Origin: Bog-756 sp963699055
GTDB lineage: Bacteria; Actinomycetota; Acidimicrobiia; Acidimicrobiales; RAAP-2
Length of the DNA stretch: 64,000 bases
Direction: 5' to 3'
Assembly (NCBI GenBank): GCA_963699055.1
Contig: CAVOTA010000002.1
Coordinates: 1,426,001-1,490,000 of the forward strand
Shown here: piece after piece, positions 53,342-62,266 of the stretch
Layout: every line of letters starts with the position of its first letter
How positions within the stretch are numbered: position 1 is the stretch's first letter
Position numbers and translations under genes: made by a program
Notes under the pieces: model-generated
The model's database searches: none
Told to the model about the DNA's origin: nothing
Seen by the model: only the letters and a program-made list of their open reading frames with translations

Positions 53342-54520
53342 ATGGACCAGCCCATGGACCTGCACTACACCGACGCCCAGGAGGCGTTCCGGGCCGAGGC
53401 GCGCGCCTGGTTGGCCGCCCACGCGCCGGCGCCGAGGTCACTCCCGTCGCTCGACACCGCCGAGGGCTTCGAGGCCCACCGCGCCTGGGAGGCCGAACTG
53501 GCCGCCGACCGCTGGTCGGTGGTGTCGTGGCCCGAGCGCTACGGCGGGCGCGGCGTCGGGATCCTCGAGTGGCTCGTCTTCGAGGAGGAGTACTGGCGGG
53601 CGGAGGCGCCCCTGCGGGTCAGCCAGAACGGCGTGTTCCTGCTCGCCCCCACCATGTTCGAGTTCGGTACCGACGACCAGAAGGCACGCTTCCTCCCTCC
53701 GATGGCCTCCGCCGAGGAGATCTGGTGCCAGGGGTGGTCCGAGCCCGACGCCGGGAGCGACCTCGCCGGCATCCGCAGCCGCGCCCGCCGCTCCGACGCC
53801 GAGGGCGGCTGGGTCCTCAGCGGACAGAAGACGTGGGCCTCACGGGGCGCCTTCGCCGAGTGGTGCTTCGGACTGTTCCGGACGGATCCGGAGGCCGAGC
53901 GCCACCGGGGCCTCACCTACTTCCTCGTCGACATGGCGACCCCGGGGGTCACCGTACGTCCCATCCCCCAGATCGACGGCGAGACCGGGTTCGCCGAGCT
54001 CTTCTTCGAGGACGTGTTCGTCCCCGACGCCCACGTGCTCGGCGAGGTGGGCAGGGGCTGGAACGTGGCCATGGCGACCGCCGGGTCCGAGCGCGGGCTC
54101 AGCCTGCGCAGCCCCGCCCGCTACAGCCGTGCCGCCGACCGGCTCGTCGGGCTGTACGCCGAGCAGCTGGCTCGCGACCCGGAGCGCGCCCGCCGCAGCG
54201 CGGACGCCGTGGCCCGCGCCTGGGCGGCGGCCGAGGCCTACCGCTGCAACACCCTGTGGACGGCCACCCGGGTCCTCGACGGCGGATCGGTCGGGCCCGA
54301 GGCCAGCGCCAACAAGATCCACTGGTCCGAGACCGACCTGGCCATCCACCGGGCGGCCCTCGACCTCCTCGGCCCCGCCGCCGAACTCCACGGTGACGGG
54401 GTCGACGCACCCTGGCTGGACGGCTACCTGTTCGCCCTGGCGGGCCCCATCTACGCCGGCACCAACGAGATCCAGCGGAACGTGGTGGCCGAGCGCATGC
54501 TCGGGCTGCCCCGGGCCTGA
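53342..54520 (+). CDS. Acyl-CoA dehydrogenase, alpha-type subunit
   Basis: The 392-residue flavoprotein has the acyl-CoA dehydrogenase fold: MDLHYTDAQEAFRAEARAW, FGTDDQKARFLPP, WCQGWSEPDAGSDLAG, GQKTWASRGAFAE and a C-terminal AGTNEIQRNVVAERMLGLPR. ATG 53342 has GAGGGA eight bases upstream; ATG 53354 is possible. The shorter partner follows after 15 bp. In steroid-degrading actinobacteria such adjacent FadE genes (for example ChsE1-ChsE2) form alpha2beta2 enzymes, and I infer the same here. The substrate is unknown. Confidence 0.87.
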   Translation: MDQPMDLHYTDAQEAFRAEARAWLAAHAPAPRSLPSLDTAEGFEAHRAWEAELAADRWSVVSWPERYGGRGVGILEWLVFEEEYWRAEAPLRVSQNGVFLLAPTMFEFGTDDQKARFLPPMASAEEIWCQGWSEPDAGSDLAGIRSRARRSDAEGGWVLSGQKTWASRGAFAEWCFGLFRTDPEAERHRGLTYFLVDMATPGVTVRPIPQIDGETGFAELFFEDVFVPDAHVLGEVGRGWNVAMATAGSERGLSLRSPARYSRAADRLVGLYAEQLARDPERARRSADAVARAWAAAEAYRCNTLWTATRVLDGGSVGPEASANKIHWSETDLAIHRAALDLLGPAAELHGDGVDAPWLDGYLFALAGPIYAGTNEIQRNVVAERMLGLPRA

Positions 54521-54535
54521 GCGGGAGCGACCGAC

Positions 54536-55585
54536 ATGCACTTCGCCTTCACCGACCAGCAGCTCGAGTTCCGGGACGCCGTCCGACAGGTCCTGGCCAG
54601 GGAGTGCACGCCCGACCACGTCCGCGCCGCCTACGCGGCGCCGACGGCGAGGTCGGCCCGGTGGTCCGTCCTGGCCGACCTCGGCGTCGTCGGGCTGACC
54701 GTGCCCGAGGCCCACGGCGGGCTCGGGCTCGCACTGGTCGACCTGGTACCCCTGGCCGAGGAATCGGGACGGGTGGCGCTCCCCGAGCCCCTGGTGGCGA
54801 CCACCGGACTGGCCGCGCCGCTGCTGGCCGACCTCGACGCCGGCGGCCCCGCCGACCCCCGCATCGGGCCGTGGCTCGACGCCCTGGCGACCGGGGACCT
54901 GACCGCCGCCGTGGCCGATCCCCGGTGGCCGGAAGGGCCCGTCGCCGGGGCCGTCGGCGCCGACCTGCTCCTGCTGGTGGCCGGGGGGACCGACAGTGTC
55001 GAGCTGCACGGCGTCGAGGGGTCGACCGTCACCGTCGATCCGGTGCCCTCCCTCGACCCGACACGCCGTCTGGGCACGCCGGTGTGGGGCCCGTCGCCGG
55101 ACACGCTGCTCGCGTCGGGGGCCCGGGCCGCCGCCCTCCTCGCCGCCACCGCCGACCGGGCCGCCGTCGCCGTCGGAGCCGAGCTCCTGGGTCTGGCCGA
55201 CGCCATGATCGCCACCGCTGCCGCCTATGCCAGGGACCGCCAGCAGTTCGGCAGGCCCATCGGCAGCTTCCAGGCCGTCAAGCACCTCCTGGCCGGGGCG
55301 CAGGTCCTGCTCGAGTTCGCCCGACCGGTGGTCTGTGCGGCCGCCTGGGCCATCGACACCGGCGCCGGCGACCGGTCCCGGGCGGCGTCGGTGGCCAAGG
55401 CCTACGCCGCCGAGGCCGCCCTGGAGGCGGCACGCGTGTCCCTGCAGGTCCACGGGGCGATCGGCTACACGTGGGAGTGCGACCTCCACCTGTGGCTCAA
55501 GCGGACCTGGGCCCTGGCCGAGGCGTGGGGTTCGGCGGCGGACCACCGGTCCCGCCTCCTCGACTCGCTCCTGGCCGAGCGCTGA
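54536..55585 (+). CDS. Acyl-CoA dehydrogenase, beta-type subunit
   Basis: This 349-residue partner keeps the N-terminal helices (FAFTDQQLEFRDAVRQVLAR), LGVVGLTVPEAHGGLGLALVD and the C-terminal RDRQQFGRPIGSFQAVKHLL and VHGAIGYTWECDLHLWLKR. Its middle beta-domain is short and Ala/Asp-rich. This is the pattern of the second subunit in heteromeric steroid-type dehydrogenases. GGGAG stands eight bases before the ATG. It converges with the CHAP-protein gene. Confidence 0.86.
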   Translation: MHFAFTDQQLEFRDAVRQVLARECTPDHVRAAYAAPTARSARWSVLADLGVVGLTVPEAHGGLGLALVDLVPLAEESGRVALPEPLVATTGLAAPLLADLDAGGPADPRIGPWLDALATGDLTAAVADPRWPEGPVAGAVGADLLLLVAGGTDSVELHGVEGSTVTVDPVPSLDPTRRLGTPVWGPSPDTLLASGARAAALLAATADRAAVAVGAELLGLADAMIATAAAYARDRQQFGRPIGSFQAVKHLLAGAQVLLEFARPVVCAAAWAIDTGAGDRSRAASVAKAYAAEAALEAARVSLQVHGAIGYTWECDLHLWLKRTWALAEAWGSAADHRSRLLDSLLAER

Positions 55586-55640
55586 GTCGGTCCCCGGACG
55601 GCTGACGACGCGACCGGCGTGCGGGCGGGCGGGCGGTGGC

Positions 55641-57065
55641 CTACGGCTGGGCGAAGGCGTAGACCGGCACGCCGTTGTACTGCAGCGAGTGCGACGGGAG
55701 GTAGGGGCCGTTGATGATGACGGCCAGGCTGCCGGTGGCGGCCGGGCCCGCGTCGCCCTCGATGGTCACGACGGCCCCGTCCGGCCAGACCTGGGCCACC
55801 AGTCCGACGTGGACGGATGACGCCGTCGACCACGGACCCGTCCCGTAGAGGACGGCGTCACCCGGCAGCGGCGTGGCCGTCGGCGGCAGCACCCCGGTGC
55901 CGGCGGCCGCCCAGTCGTAGATGTCGCCGGTGAACGCGTACGACGGGATCGGCACCCCGGCCTGCTCCCACACCCAGGTGGCGAACAGCGCGCACCACGC
56001 CTCGCAGGGCCCGTAGGGATTGCAGAAGTAGCCCGTGTCGGGGTCGGCGTTCACCTGCCGGGCCGCCACCGAGACGATGGCCGACGCCGTGGCCGACGGT
56101 GACGGGTCGGGTGGATTGGTGAAGGAGTAATTGAAGCCGTCCGGGTCGAGGAGCCAGTAGCCCGAGCCGTCCTGGTCGAGGGTGATCGCCGCCACCGGCA
56201 GGATGACGTGCGGATCGCCGTCCAACCCGCTCCCGAGCGAGCCCCGGAAGACGGCGTCGCCCTCGGTGAAGACCCCGCCGTCGGTGGCCACGAAGTAGTA
56301 GCCGTCGTCGTCCGGGGTGGGGGTCATGCCCACGATCGGATCGTTGAGCGGTGAACCCCCGATGGAGCCGTGGAACCCGGCGGCCCCGAAGCTGAAGATG
56401 CCCCCGTCGCCCCCGACCAGCCAGTAGCCGTCGCCCGAGTGGGTGGCGGCCATGCCGGTCACCGGCGACACCAGTGGCGTACCGCCCATGGAGCCGAGGA
56501 ACGGCGCGTCGCCGAAGGCGAACACCCCGCCGTCGGAGGCGACCAGCCAGTAGCCGCGTCCGTCGGGTGTCGCCGCCATGCCGACGATGGGCTGGTTGAG
56601 GGGGACTCCGCCCATCGAGCCGTAGAACCCGGCGTCGCCGAAGGCGAACACCCCGCCGTCGAGCGCCGCCAGCCAGTAGCCGCGTCCGTCGGGTGTGGCG
56701 GCCATGGCCACGATCGGGCCCTGGAGGTGCAGTGCCCCCAGCGAGCCGTAGAAGCCGGCGTCCCCCACGGCGTAGACCCCGCCGTCGGCCGAGGCGAGCC
56801 AGTAGCCCTCGTCGGACACCGTGGCCGCAGGGTTGGCCGTCTGGGTCACCACGACGGAGTTGAGCGGGACGGTGACCGGGGGACCCGCGGCCGGCGCGCC
56901 GAACCCGAGGACACCGCCCCCGGCGTACAGGTGCGGCCCGGCCAGTGCCTGGCCCACCAGGGCGGAACCGTCGTCGGCCCCCGCCGGGGTCGCCACGCCC
57001 ACGGCGGCGACGGTGGTGAGCACGGCGGCGACGGCGGTCAGCAGCGCTCGAACCGGTCCTCGCAT
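55641..57065 (-). CDS. Secreted CHAP-domain protein with N-terminal DGGVF repeats
   Basis: The 474-residue product has a signal peptide (MRGPVRALLTAVAAVLTTVA, cut near AGADDG), about six DGGVF.FGDAGFYGS repeats (about 85-345) and a C-terminal CHAP-type domain. The likely catalytic Cys is in CEAWCALFATWVWEQAG and the His in SSVHVGLVAQVW. CHAP domains are usually peptidoglycan amidases or endopeptidases, so the repeats may target it to the wall. ATG 57065 fits the signal peptide; TAGCAT lies seven bases upstream and could be the -10 of a leaderless message. Unlike the other two repeat proteins, here the repeats come first. Confidence 0.82.
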   Translation of the reverse strand: MRGPVRALLTAVAAVLTTVAAVGVATPAGADDGSALVGQALAGPHLYAGGGVLGFGAPAAGPPVTVPLNSVVVTQTANPAATVSDEGYWLASADGGVYAVGDAGFYGSLGALHLQGPIVAMAATPDGRGYWLAALDGGVFAFGDAGFYGSMGGVPLNQPIVGMAATPDGRGYWLVASDGGVFAFGDAPFLGSMGGTPLVSPVTGMAATHSGDGYWLVGGDGGIFSFGAAGFHGSIGGSPLNDPIVGMTPTPDDDGYYFVATDGGVFTEGDAVFRGSLGSGLDGDPHVILPVAAITLDQDGSGYWLLDPDGFNYSFTNPPDPSPSATASAIVSVAARQVNADPDTGYFCNPYGPCEAWCALFATWVWEQAGVPIPSYAFTGDIYDWAAAGTGVLPPTATPLPGDAVLYGTGPWSTASSVHVGLVAQVWPDGAVVTIEGDAGPAATGSLAVIINGPYLPSHSLQYNGVPVYAFAQP

Positions 57066-57195
57066 CGCGCCCATGCTAGGCAGCAGCCGCGGCGGGCGAA
57101 AGGGGTCGGCGCCGGAATTCACACCGTTCACAGGGCGTTCACCGGGTCCGCGGCCGGAACCGGCCGGTGGACCGGCCACCGGGGCCGGACCGCAA

Positions 57196-57225
57196 CTGAC
57201 ACTCCGTCAGAACCGGGGATACACT
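57196..57225 (+). promoter_or_regulatory. Promoter with operator C before the amidohydrolase operon
   Basis: CTGACACTCCGTCAG (57196-57210) has perfect 5-bp arms. Its left arm doubles as a -35 element (CTGACA, five of six to TTGACA), and TACACT (57220-57225) follows after 18 nt. The ATG at 57232 is six bases downstream with no Shine-Dalgarno, so the transcript looks leaderless. Repressor and polymerase would compete for the same bases. Confidence 0.7.
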
Positions 57226-57231
57226 CGCCCC

Positions 57232-58428
57232 ATGGCCGAACTGCCCAAGATCATCTCCGTCGACGACCACATCGTCGAGCCAGCCACCACGTGGACCGAC
57301 CGCATCCCGTCCAAGTACCACGACGTCTGCCCGCGCATCGTGCGGGCGCCCATGGGCGAGATCACGTACGTGGGCGGCAAGCTCACGGTGAAGCCCGGAT
57401 CGGAGGGCAACCCGACCGACTGGTGGTACTACGAGGACCTCAAGCGGCCGCTGCTGCGGGTCGACTCGGCGGTCGGGGTTCCCCGCGACGAGGTCACCAT
57501 GAAGGGCATCACCTACGAGGACATGCGCCCCGGCTCCTACAGCCAGAAGGAGCGCCTCGAGGACATGGACGACAACCACATCGAGGCGTCGCTGTGCTTC
57601 CCGACCTTCCCGCGCTTCTGCGGGCAGACCTTCACCGAGGCCCAGGACAAGGAGCTCGCCCTCCTCTGCGTCGAGGCCTACAACGACTACCAGGTGGAGG
57701 AGTGGTGCGCCGGCACCGGGGGGCGGCTCGTCCCGCTCATCATCGTGCCGCTGTGGGACGCCCACCTGGCCGCCGCCGAGGTGCGGCGCAACGCCGAGCG
57801 CGGCGTACGGGCCGTCTGCTTCTCCGAGATCCCGGCCTACCTCGGCCTGCCGTCGATCCACGACCCGGACAACTACTGGGACCCGTTCTTCGCGGCGTGC
57901 GACGACACCTCGATGGTGGTCAACATGCACATCGGCTCGAGCTCCAAGATGCCCTCGACCTCGCCCGACGCGCCGGCCGCCGTCGGCTCCTCGCTCACCC
58001 ACATCAACGCCGAGCTGTCGATGACCGACTTCCTCCTGTCCGGCCTCTTCGAGCGGTTCGCCAACCTGAAGGTGGCCTACTCGGAGGGGCAGATCGGCTG
58101 GATCCCCCACCTGCTGCACCGGATGGACGTGGTGTGGGAGGAGAACCGGGGCTGGGGCGGCGTCGGCGACAAGGTCCCGAACCCCCCGTCGAGCTACTTC
58201 GGCGACCACGTCTACGGCTGCTTCTTCGACGACCCGCACGGACTGACCCTCATCGACGAGATCGGCGAGGACAACATCACCTACGAGTCGGACTACCCGC
58301 ACTCGGACTCGACGTGGCCGCGCACCCGGGAGATCGCCGAGAAGCAGATGGCGGGGCTCACCGACGAGCAGCGCTACAAGGTCGTGCGCGGCAACGCCAT
58401 CAGGCTGTTCGGCCTCGACTTCCAGTGA
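57232..58428 (+). CDS. Amidohydrolase-2 family metal-dependent hydrolase
   Basis: The 398-residue TIM-barrel protein begins KIISVDDHIVEPATTW, has LCFPTFPRFCGQ, PLIIVPLWDAHLAAAEVRR, VVNMHIGSSS, YSEGQIGWIPHLLHRMD and ends YESDYPHSDSTWP. These are features of the amidohydrolase-2 group that includes decarboxylases and hydrolases. The N-terminal metal motif is DDH instead of HxH, as in many actinobacterial members. It heads an operon with an acyl-CoA dehydrogenase pair and an LLM oxidoreductase. The substrate is unknown; linkage to CoA-thioester catabolism is inferred. Confidence 0.82.
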   Translation: MAELPKIISVDDHIVEPATTWTDRIPSKYHDVCPRIVRAPMGEITYVGGKLTVKPGSEGNPTDWWYYEDLKRPLLRVDSAVGVPRDEVTMKGITYEDMRPGSYSQKERLEDMDDNHIEASLCFPTFPRFCGQTFTEAQDKELALLCVEAYNDYQVEEWCAGTGGRLVPLIIVPLWDAHLAAAEVRRNAERGVRAVCFSEIPAYLGLPSIHDPDNYWDPFFAACDDTSMVVNMHIGSSSKMPSTSPDAPAAVGSSLTHINAELSMTDFLLSGLFERFANLKVAYSEGQIGWIPHLLHRMDVVWEENRGWGGVGDKVPNPPSSYFGDHVYGCFFDDPHGLTLIDEIGEDNITYESDYPHSDSTWPRTREIAEKQMAGLTDEQRYKVVRGNAIRLFGLDFQ

Positions 58429-58448
58429 CGTCCAAGCAGTAGACCGAC

Positions 58449-59663
58449 GTGGACCTGCGCTACAGCGACGCCGAGCAGGCGTTCCGCAACGACCTGCGCG
58501 CCTGGCTGCAGGCGACCGTCCCCGGCCTCCCGCCCAAGCCGGCCCCCGACGACTGGCCCGGGCGCCGGGCGTACGACACCCATTGGCAGCGGCTCCTGTC
58601 CGACGCCGGCTACGCCGGGGTGGACTGGCCCGTCGAGGGTGGGGGGCGCGGGAGCACGGCCGTCGAGGAGCTCATCTTCAAGGAGGAGCTGGAGCGGGCG
58701 CACGCCCCCTACGTCGGGGTGAATTTCGTCGGCCTCCTGCACGCCGGGCCCACGGTGATCGCCGAGGGGACCCCCGGGCAGCGGGCCCGGTTCCTGCCCC
58801 CGATCCTCCGGGGCGACGAGGTCTGGTGCCAGGGGTTCTCGGAGCCCAACGCCGGCTCGGACCTCGCCTCCATGCGCACCCGGGCGGTGCGCGACGGCGA
58901 CGACTACGTGGTCTCCGGGCAGAAGATCTGGACGTCGCACGCCGAAGTGGCCGACTACTGCGAGCTGCTGGTGCGCACCGGCCCCGAGGACAGCCGCCAC
59001 CGGGGCATCTCCTGGCTCATCCTGCCCATGGACGCCCCCGGTGTCGACATCCGCCCGCTCCACACCATCGCCGGCTCGACCGAGTTCGCCGAGCTGTTCC
59101 TGGACGAGGTCCGGATCCCGGTGGCCAACCGGGTGGGCGAGGAGAACGACGGGTGGCGCGTGACCATGGTCACCCTCAGCTTCGAACGGGGCACGGCGTT
59201 CGTCGGCGACCTCCTCGAGGCCATCGAACTGCTGGACACCACCGTGGCGCTGGCCCGCCGCACCGGCGCCTGGGCCGACCCCGGCGTCCGGCGTCAGGCC
59301 GGTCACCTGAAGGCCGAGCTCGACGCGCTGTACGCGCTGACCAAGCGCAACGTGTCCCAGGCGGCCCGCACCGGGATCCCGGGTGTGGGTGGGACCTACT
59401 TCAAGCTCGCCTACTCCGAGACCCGCCACAAGCTGGGCGAGTACTCGCTCGGCCTGCTGGACCGGGCGGGACTCGCCGCCCACGACGTCGAGGGGACCGA
59501 CGGCGAGGGGTTGCTGCCGGCGGGGACCATGGTCGAGGACTGGCTCCGGGGGATCTCGCTGACCATCGCCGCCGGCACCTCGCAGATCCAGCGCAACATC
59601 GTGGGCGAGCGGATCCTGGGGCTCCCGAAGGAGCCCCCGGCGGTGACGGGACGGAAGGGCTAG
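58449..59663 (+). CDS. Acyl-CoA dehydrogenase, alpha-type subunit (second pair)
   Basis: This 404-residue protein is paralogous to the dehydrogenase at 53342: MDLRYSDAEQAFRNDLRAWL, EGTPGQRARFLPPIL, WCQGFSEPNAGSDLASM, GQKIWTSHAEVADYC and AAGTSQIQRNIVGERILGLP. The GTG start lies 20 bp after the amidohydrolase stop. The next gene is its shorter partner, five bases after its stop. A heteromeric steroid-type enzyme is inferred, for a substrate different from that of the first pair. Confidence 0.87.
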   Translation: MDLRYSDAEQAFRNDLRAWLQATVPGLPPKPAPDDWPGRRAYDTHWQRLLSDAGYAGVDWPVEGGGRGSTAVEELIFKEELERAHAPYVGVNFVGLLHAGPTVIAEGTPGQRARFLPPILRGDEVWCQGFSEPNAGSDLASMRTRAVRDGDDYVVSGQKIWTSHAEVADYCELLVRTGPEDSRHRGISWLILPMDAPGVDIRPLHTIAGSTEFAELFLDEVRIPVANRVGEENDGWRVTMVTLSFERGTAFVGDLLEAIELLDTTVALARRTGAWADPGVRRQAGHLKAELDALYALTKRNVSQAARTGIPGVGGTYFKLAYSETRHKLGEYSLGLLDRAGLAAHDVEGTDGEGLLPAGTMVEDWLRGISLTIAAGTSQIQRNIVGERILGLPKEPPAVTGRKG

Positions 59664-59668
59664 GGACG

Positions 59669-60679
59669 GTGGACTTCGAGGTCTCGGAATTCCAGACGGA
59701 GCTGGCCGACGGCATCCGCCGGCTGTGCGAGGGCGCCTTCCCGTTGGAGGACATCCGCCGAGTCGAGTCGACCGACCGGGTGGTGGACCGGGCCGGATGG
59801 GCGAAGCTGGGCGAGGCCGGCGTCTTCCACCTGTGCCTGGCCGAGTCGGCCGGCGGCGTGGGCCTCGGACTGGCCGAGGCCGCCCTCGTCTTCGAGGAGC
59901 TGGGCCGGTCCCTGGTGCCGGGTCCCCTGGTGGCGTCGCACCTGGCCGCCGGACTGGTCGACGGCGCCGACGACGGCTCCGTCGTGGTCGGGCTGGTCGA
60001 GCGACCGGCGGCCGGCGCCGTGGGCACGGGCACCCTGCCGGTGGTGATCGAGCAGCTGGCCGACCTGGACGTGCTCCTGGTCGTGACGGACCGGGGGATC
60101 GAGCGGCTCGACCCGCGGGCCCTGGACGCCACGCCGCTGCCACGGCCCATGGATCCGCTCACCCCCGTCTGGTCCGTGTCCGCCCTCCCCGTCGGCGAGC
60201 CCGTCGCCGGGTCCGAGGTCGCCCACTGGTGGCGGCGCGACGGTGCCGTGCTGACCGCCGCGCTCCAGGTCGGGATGGCCCAGTGGGCCTGCGACCTCGC
60301 CGTGGAGTACGCCAAGGGCCGCGTCCAGTTCGGACGGCCGATCGGCGGGTTCCAGGCGGTCAAGCACCTGTGCGCCGACATGGCCGTCCGGGCCGAGGTG
60401 GCCCGGTGCGCCGTGCAGGCCGCCGCCGTCACCGTGGACCAGCCCGACGTGGGCGACCCCGACGTGGCCGCAGCCGGCGCCAAACTGCTGGCCGACGAGG
60501 CCGCCGTCACCAACGGTCGGTCGTGCATCCAGGTCCACGGCGGGATGGGCTTCACCTGGGAGGTGCCCGCCCACCTCGCCTACAAGCGGGCCCGGGTCCT
60601 CGCCACCCAGTTCGGCGGGGACGACGCGTCGGCCGAGGCGCTGGCCGACGCGCTGGCCGACGCGCTGGCGACCGGCTGA
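59669..60679 (+). CDS. Acyl-CoA dehydrogenase, beta-type subunit (second pair)
   Basis: The 336-residue partner starts at GTG 59669 (DFEVSEFQTELADGIRRLCE) and has GVFHLCLAESAGGVGLGLAE, YAKGRVQFGRPIGGFQAVKH and VHGGMGFTWEVPAHLAYKRA. The much longer frame upstream of this GTG is not coding, since it overlaps the alpha gene. The C-terminus ends with three copies of a 12-bp unit encoding ALAD, probably unstructured. Close spacing to the alpha gene suggests a stable complex. Confidence 0.85.
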   Translation: MDFEVSEFQTELADGIRRLCEGAFPLEDIRRVESTDRVVDRAGWAKLGEAGVFHLCLAESAGGVGLGLAEAALVFEELGRSLVPGPLVASHLAAGLVDGADDGSVVVGLVERPAAGAVGTGTLPVVIEQLADLDVLLVVTDRGIERLDPRALDATPLPRPMDPLTPVWSVSALPVGEPVAGSEVAHWWRRDGAVLTAALQVGMAQWACDLAVEYAKGRVQFGRPIGGFQAVKHLCADMAVRAEVARCAVQAAAVTVDQPDVGDPDVAAAGAKLLADEAAVTNGRSCIQVHGGMGFTWEVPAHLAYKRARVLATQFGGDDASAEALADALADALATG

Positions 60680-60727
60680 CGGACGTCCCGTCCCCCACGG
60701 GGGACCCGAAGAAGTGAGGAATCCACG

Positions 60728-61708
60728 GTGACCGACTCCACCATCGAACCGCCCGCCCACGTGGTGCCCGTGCTGCCCACCGGCACCGTGTCCTTCGGGA
60801 TGCAGCTGCCGGTGCAGTCCCAGTCGACCATCTACGTGGAGCCGTGGGAGCCCGGAGCCGGCCCGGCCGAACTCGCCCGTGTGGCCCGGGCGTGCGAGGA
60901 CGCCGGCTTCTTCTACGTCGGCGTGTGCGACCACACGTTCATCCCCGACCGCCTGGCCGGTGCCATGAGCACCACCTGGTACGACACGGTGGCCACCCTC
61001 GGGTGGCTGGCCGGCGTGACCCGTGAGATCCGCCTGCTCTCCCACATCTACGTGGCCGCACTCCGCCACCCGCTGCGGGCGGCCAAGGAGTTCGCCACCG
61101 TCGACGTGCTCTCCTCCGGCCGGGTCATCTGCGGGGTCGGAGCCGGCCACGTGCACGAGGAGTTCGACCTGATGGGGCCGCCGTTCGACGAGCGCGGGGC
61201 GGCGACCGACGAGGCCGTCGCCGGGCTCGCCCTCGGCCTGAGCGACGAGTTCCCCGAACTGCCCGGCCCGCGGTGGCCGGCGTCCGGGGTGGGCCTGCGA
61301 CCCCGCCCGGTGCAGTCGCCCCGACCCCCCATCTGGGTGGGTGGCTCCTCGCCGGCCGCACTGCGGCGCACCGCCCGGTTCGCCGACGGGTGGCTGCCCC
61401 AGTCGGTCGGTCCCAACGTCGAGCTCCTGGCCACCCTGCGCGAGCTGCGGGCGGAGTACCGCGCCGGGGCCCCGCTCGACATCGGCGCCATCGCCTACCC
61501 CCTGTACGTGGGTACCCCGCCGCCCGGCAACGACCTGCCGCCGGGCACGGTCCAGGGCGGGCCCGAGGAGCTGGCCGCGTACCTGCGGCCGTTCGGCGAG
61601 GCCGGGGTGGGCCAGGTCCAGGTCCGGTTCCCGGCGCACTCGCCCGAGGAGCTGTGCGACCAGATCGCCTCCTTCGGCGCCCAGGTGATCCCGCTGGTCA
61701 ACGGCTGA
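60728..61708 (+). CDS. LLM-class (probably F420-dependent) oxidoreductase
   Basis: The 326-residue protein has the luciferase-like barrel: FYVGVCDHTFIPDRLAGAMS, WYDTVATLGWLAGVT, RLLSHIYVAALRHPLRAAKE, GVGAGHVHEEFDLMG and PPIWVGGSSPAALRRTARFA. Many actinobacterial members of this group use coenzyme F420; that is knowledge of the family, not proof here. The GTG start has GAGGA eight bases upstream. It is last in the operator C operon. It may reduce or oxidise an intermediate made by the dehydrogenase pair. Confidence 0.83.
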   Translation: MTDSTIEPPAHVVPVLPTGTVSFGMQLPVQSQSTIYVEPWEPGAGPAELARVARACEDAGFFYVGVCDHTFIPDRLAGAMSTTWYDTVATLGWLAGVTREIRLLSHIYVAALRHPLRAAKEFATVDVLSSGRVICGVGAGHVHEEFDLMGPPFDERGAATDEAVAGLALGLSDEFPELPGPRWPASGVGLRPRPVQSPRPPIWVGGSSPAALRRTARFADGWLPQSVGPNVELLATLRELRAEYRAGAPLDIGAIAYPLYVGTPPPGNDLPPGTVQGGPEELAAYLRPFGEAGVGQVQVRFPAHSPEELCDQIASFGAQVIPLVNG

Positions 61709-61726
61709 GCCGCCGGGCGGGTCCCG

Positions 61727-62266
61727 TCAGGGGGCCGCGGTCACCGGGGTGGTCGTGGAGGTCCTGGCGGGGACGGTGGTGGTGGTCGACGGATGCGTGG
61801 TCGTGGTGGAACCCGACGGCCGCGTGGACGTCGTGGTGGTCGACGGGTGGCCGACCGTCGTCGTGGTGGTGCCCGGGTGCGACGTCGTCGTCGTGGACGG
61901 GGCCGGCTCCGTGGTGGTCGTGGTGGTCGCCGCCGGGTGGGTGGTGGTGGTGGTGGTCGCCGGCAGGATCCCGGGGATCAGGCCGTTCGGGTTGGTGGTC
62001 GTGATGGTGGTGACGGCCTTGGGCGCCGGCGGGTACACCAGGGTGAGCGCGCCGAAGCCGAGGAAGGCCACCACCATCAGCACGGTCGACCGGCGGATCG
62101 GCACCGAGCGCGACACCGGCTCGGCCATCAGTCCGATCAGGGCGCTCTGGGGCGCCGGGGCCAGGTAGGCCTCGTCGGTCGGCCGGGGCAGGTCCTCGGC
62201 GGCGTCGTCCGCCGCGTCGGCGTCCCCCTGGTCGGTGCCGTCCCCCGACGGCCCGTCCCCGCTCAC
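61727..62266 (-). CDS. Single-pass membrane protein with Thr-rich extracellular tail
   Basis: The 179-residue protein has an acidic cytoplasmic N-terminus of about 55 residues, one transmembrane segment (TVLMVVAFLGFGALTLVYPP) and about 95 residues made mostly of Thr, Pro, Ser and His. No domain is recognised. GTG 62266 overlaps the MscS gene's TGA by GTGA, so it is translated with the channel. A similar Thr-rich tail ends the GH18 protein at 28540. The tail may be glycosylated or span the cell wall; this is inference. Confidence 0.65.
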   Translation of the reverse strand: MSGDGPSGDGTDQGDADAADDAAEDLPRPTDEAYLAPAPQSALIGLMAEPVSRSVPIRRSTVLMVVAFLGFGALTLVYPPAPKAVTTITTTNPNGLIPGILPATTTTTTHPAATTTTTTEPAPSTTTTSHPGTTTTTVGHPSTTTTSTRPSGSTTTTHPSTTTTVPARTSTTTPVTAAP

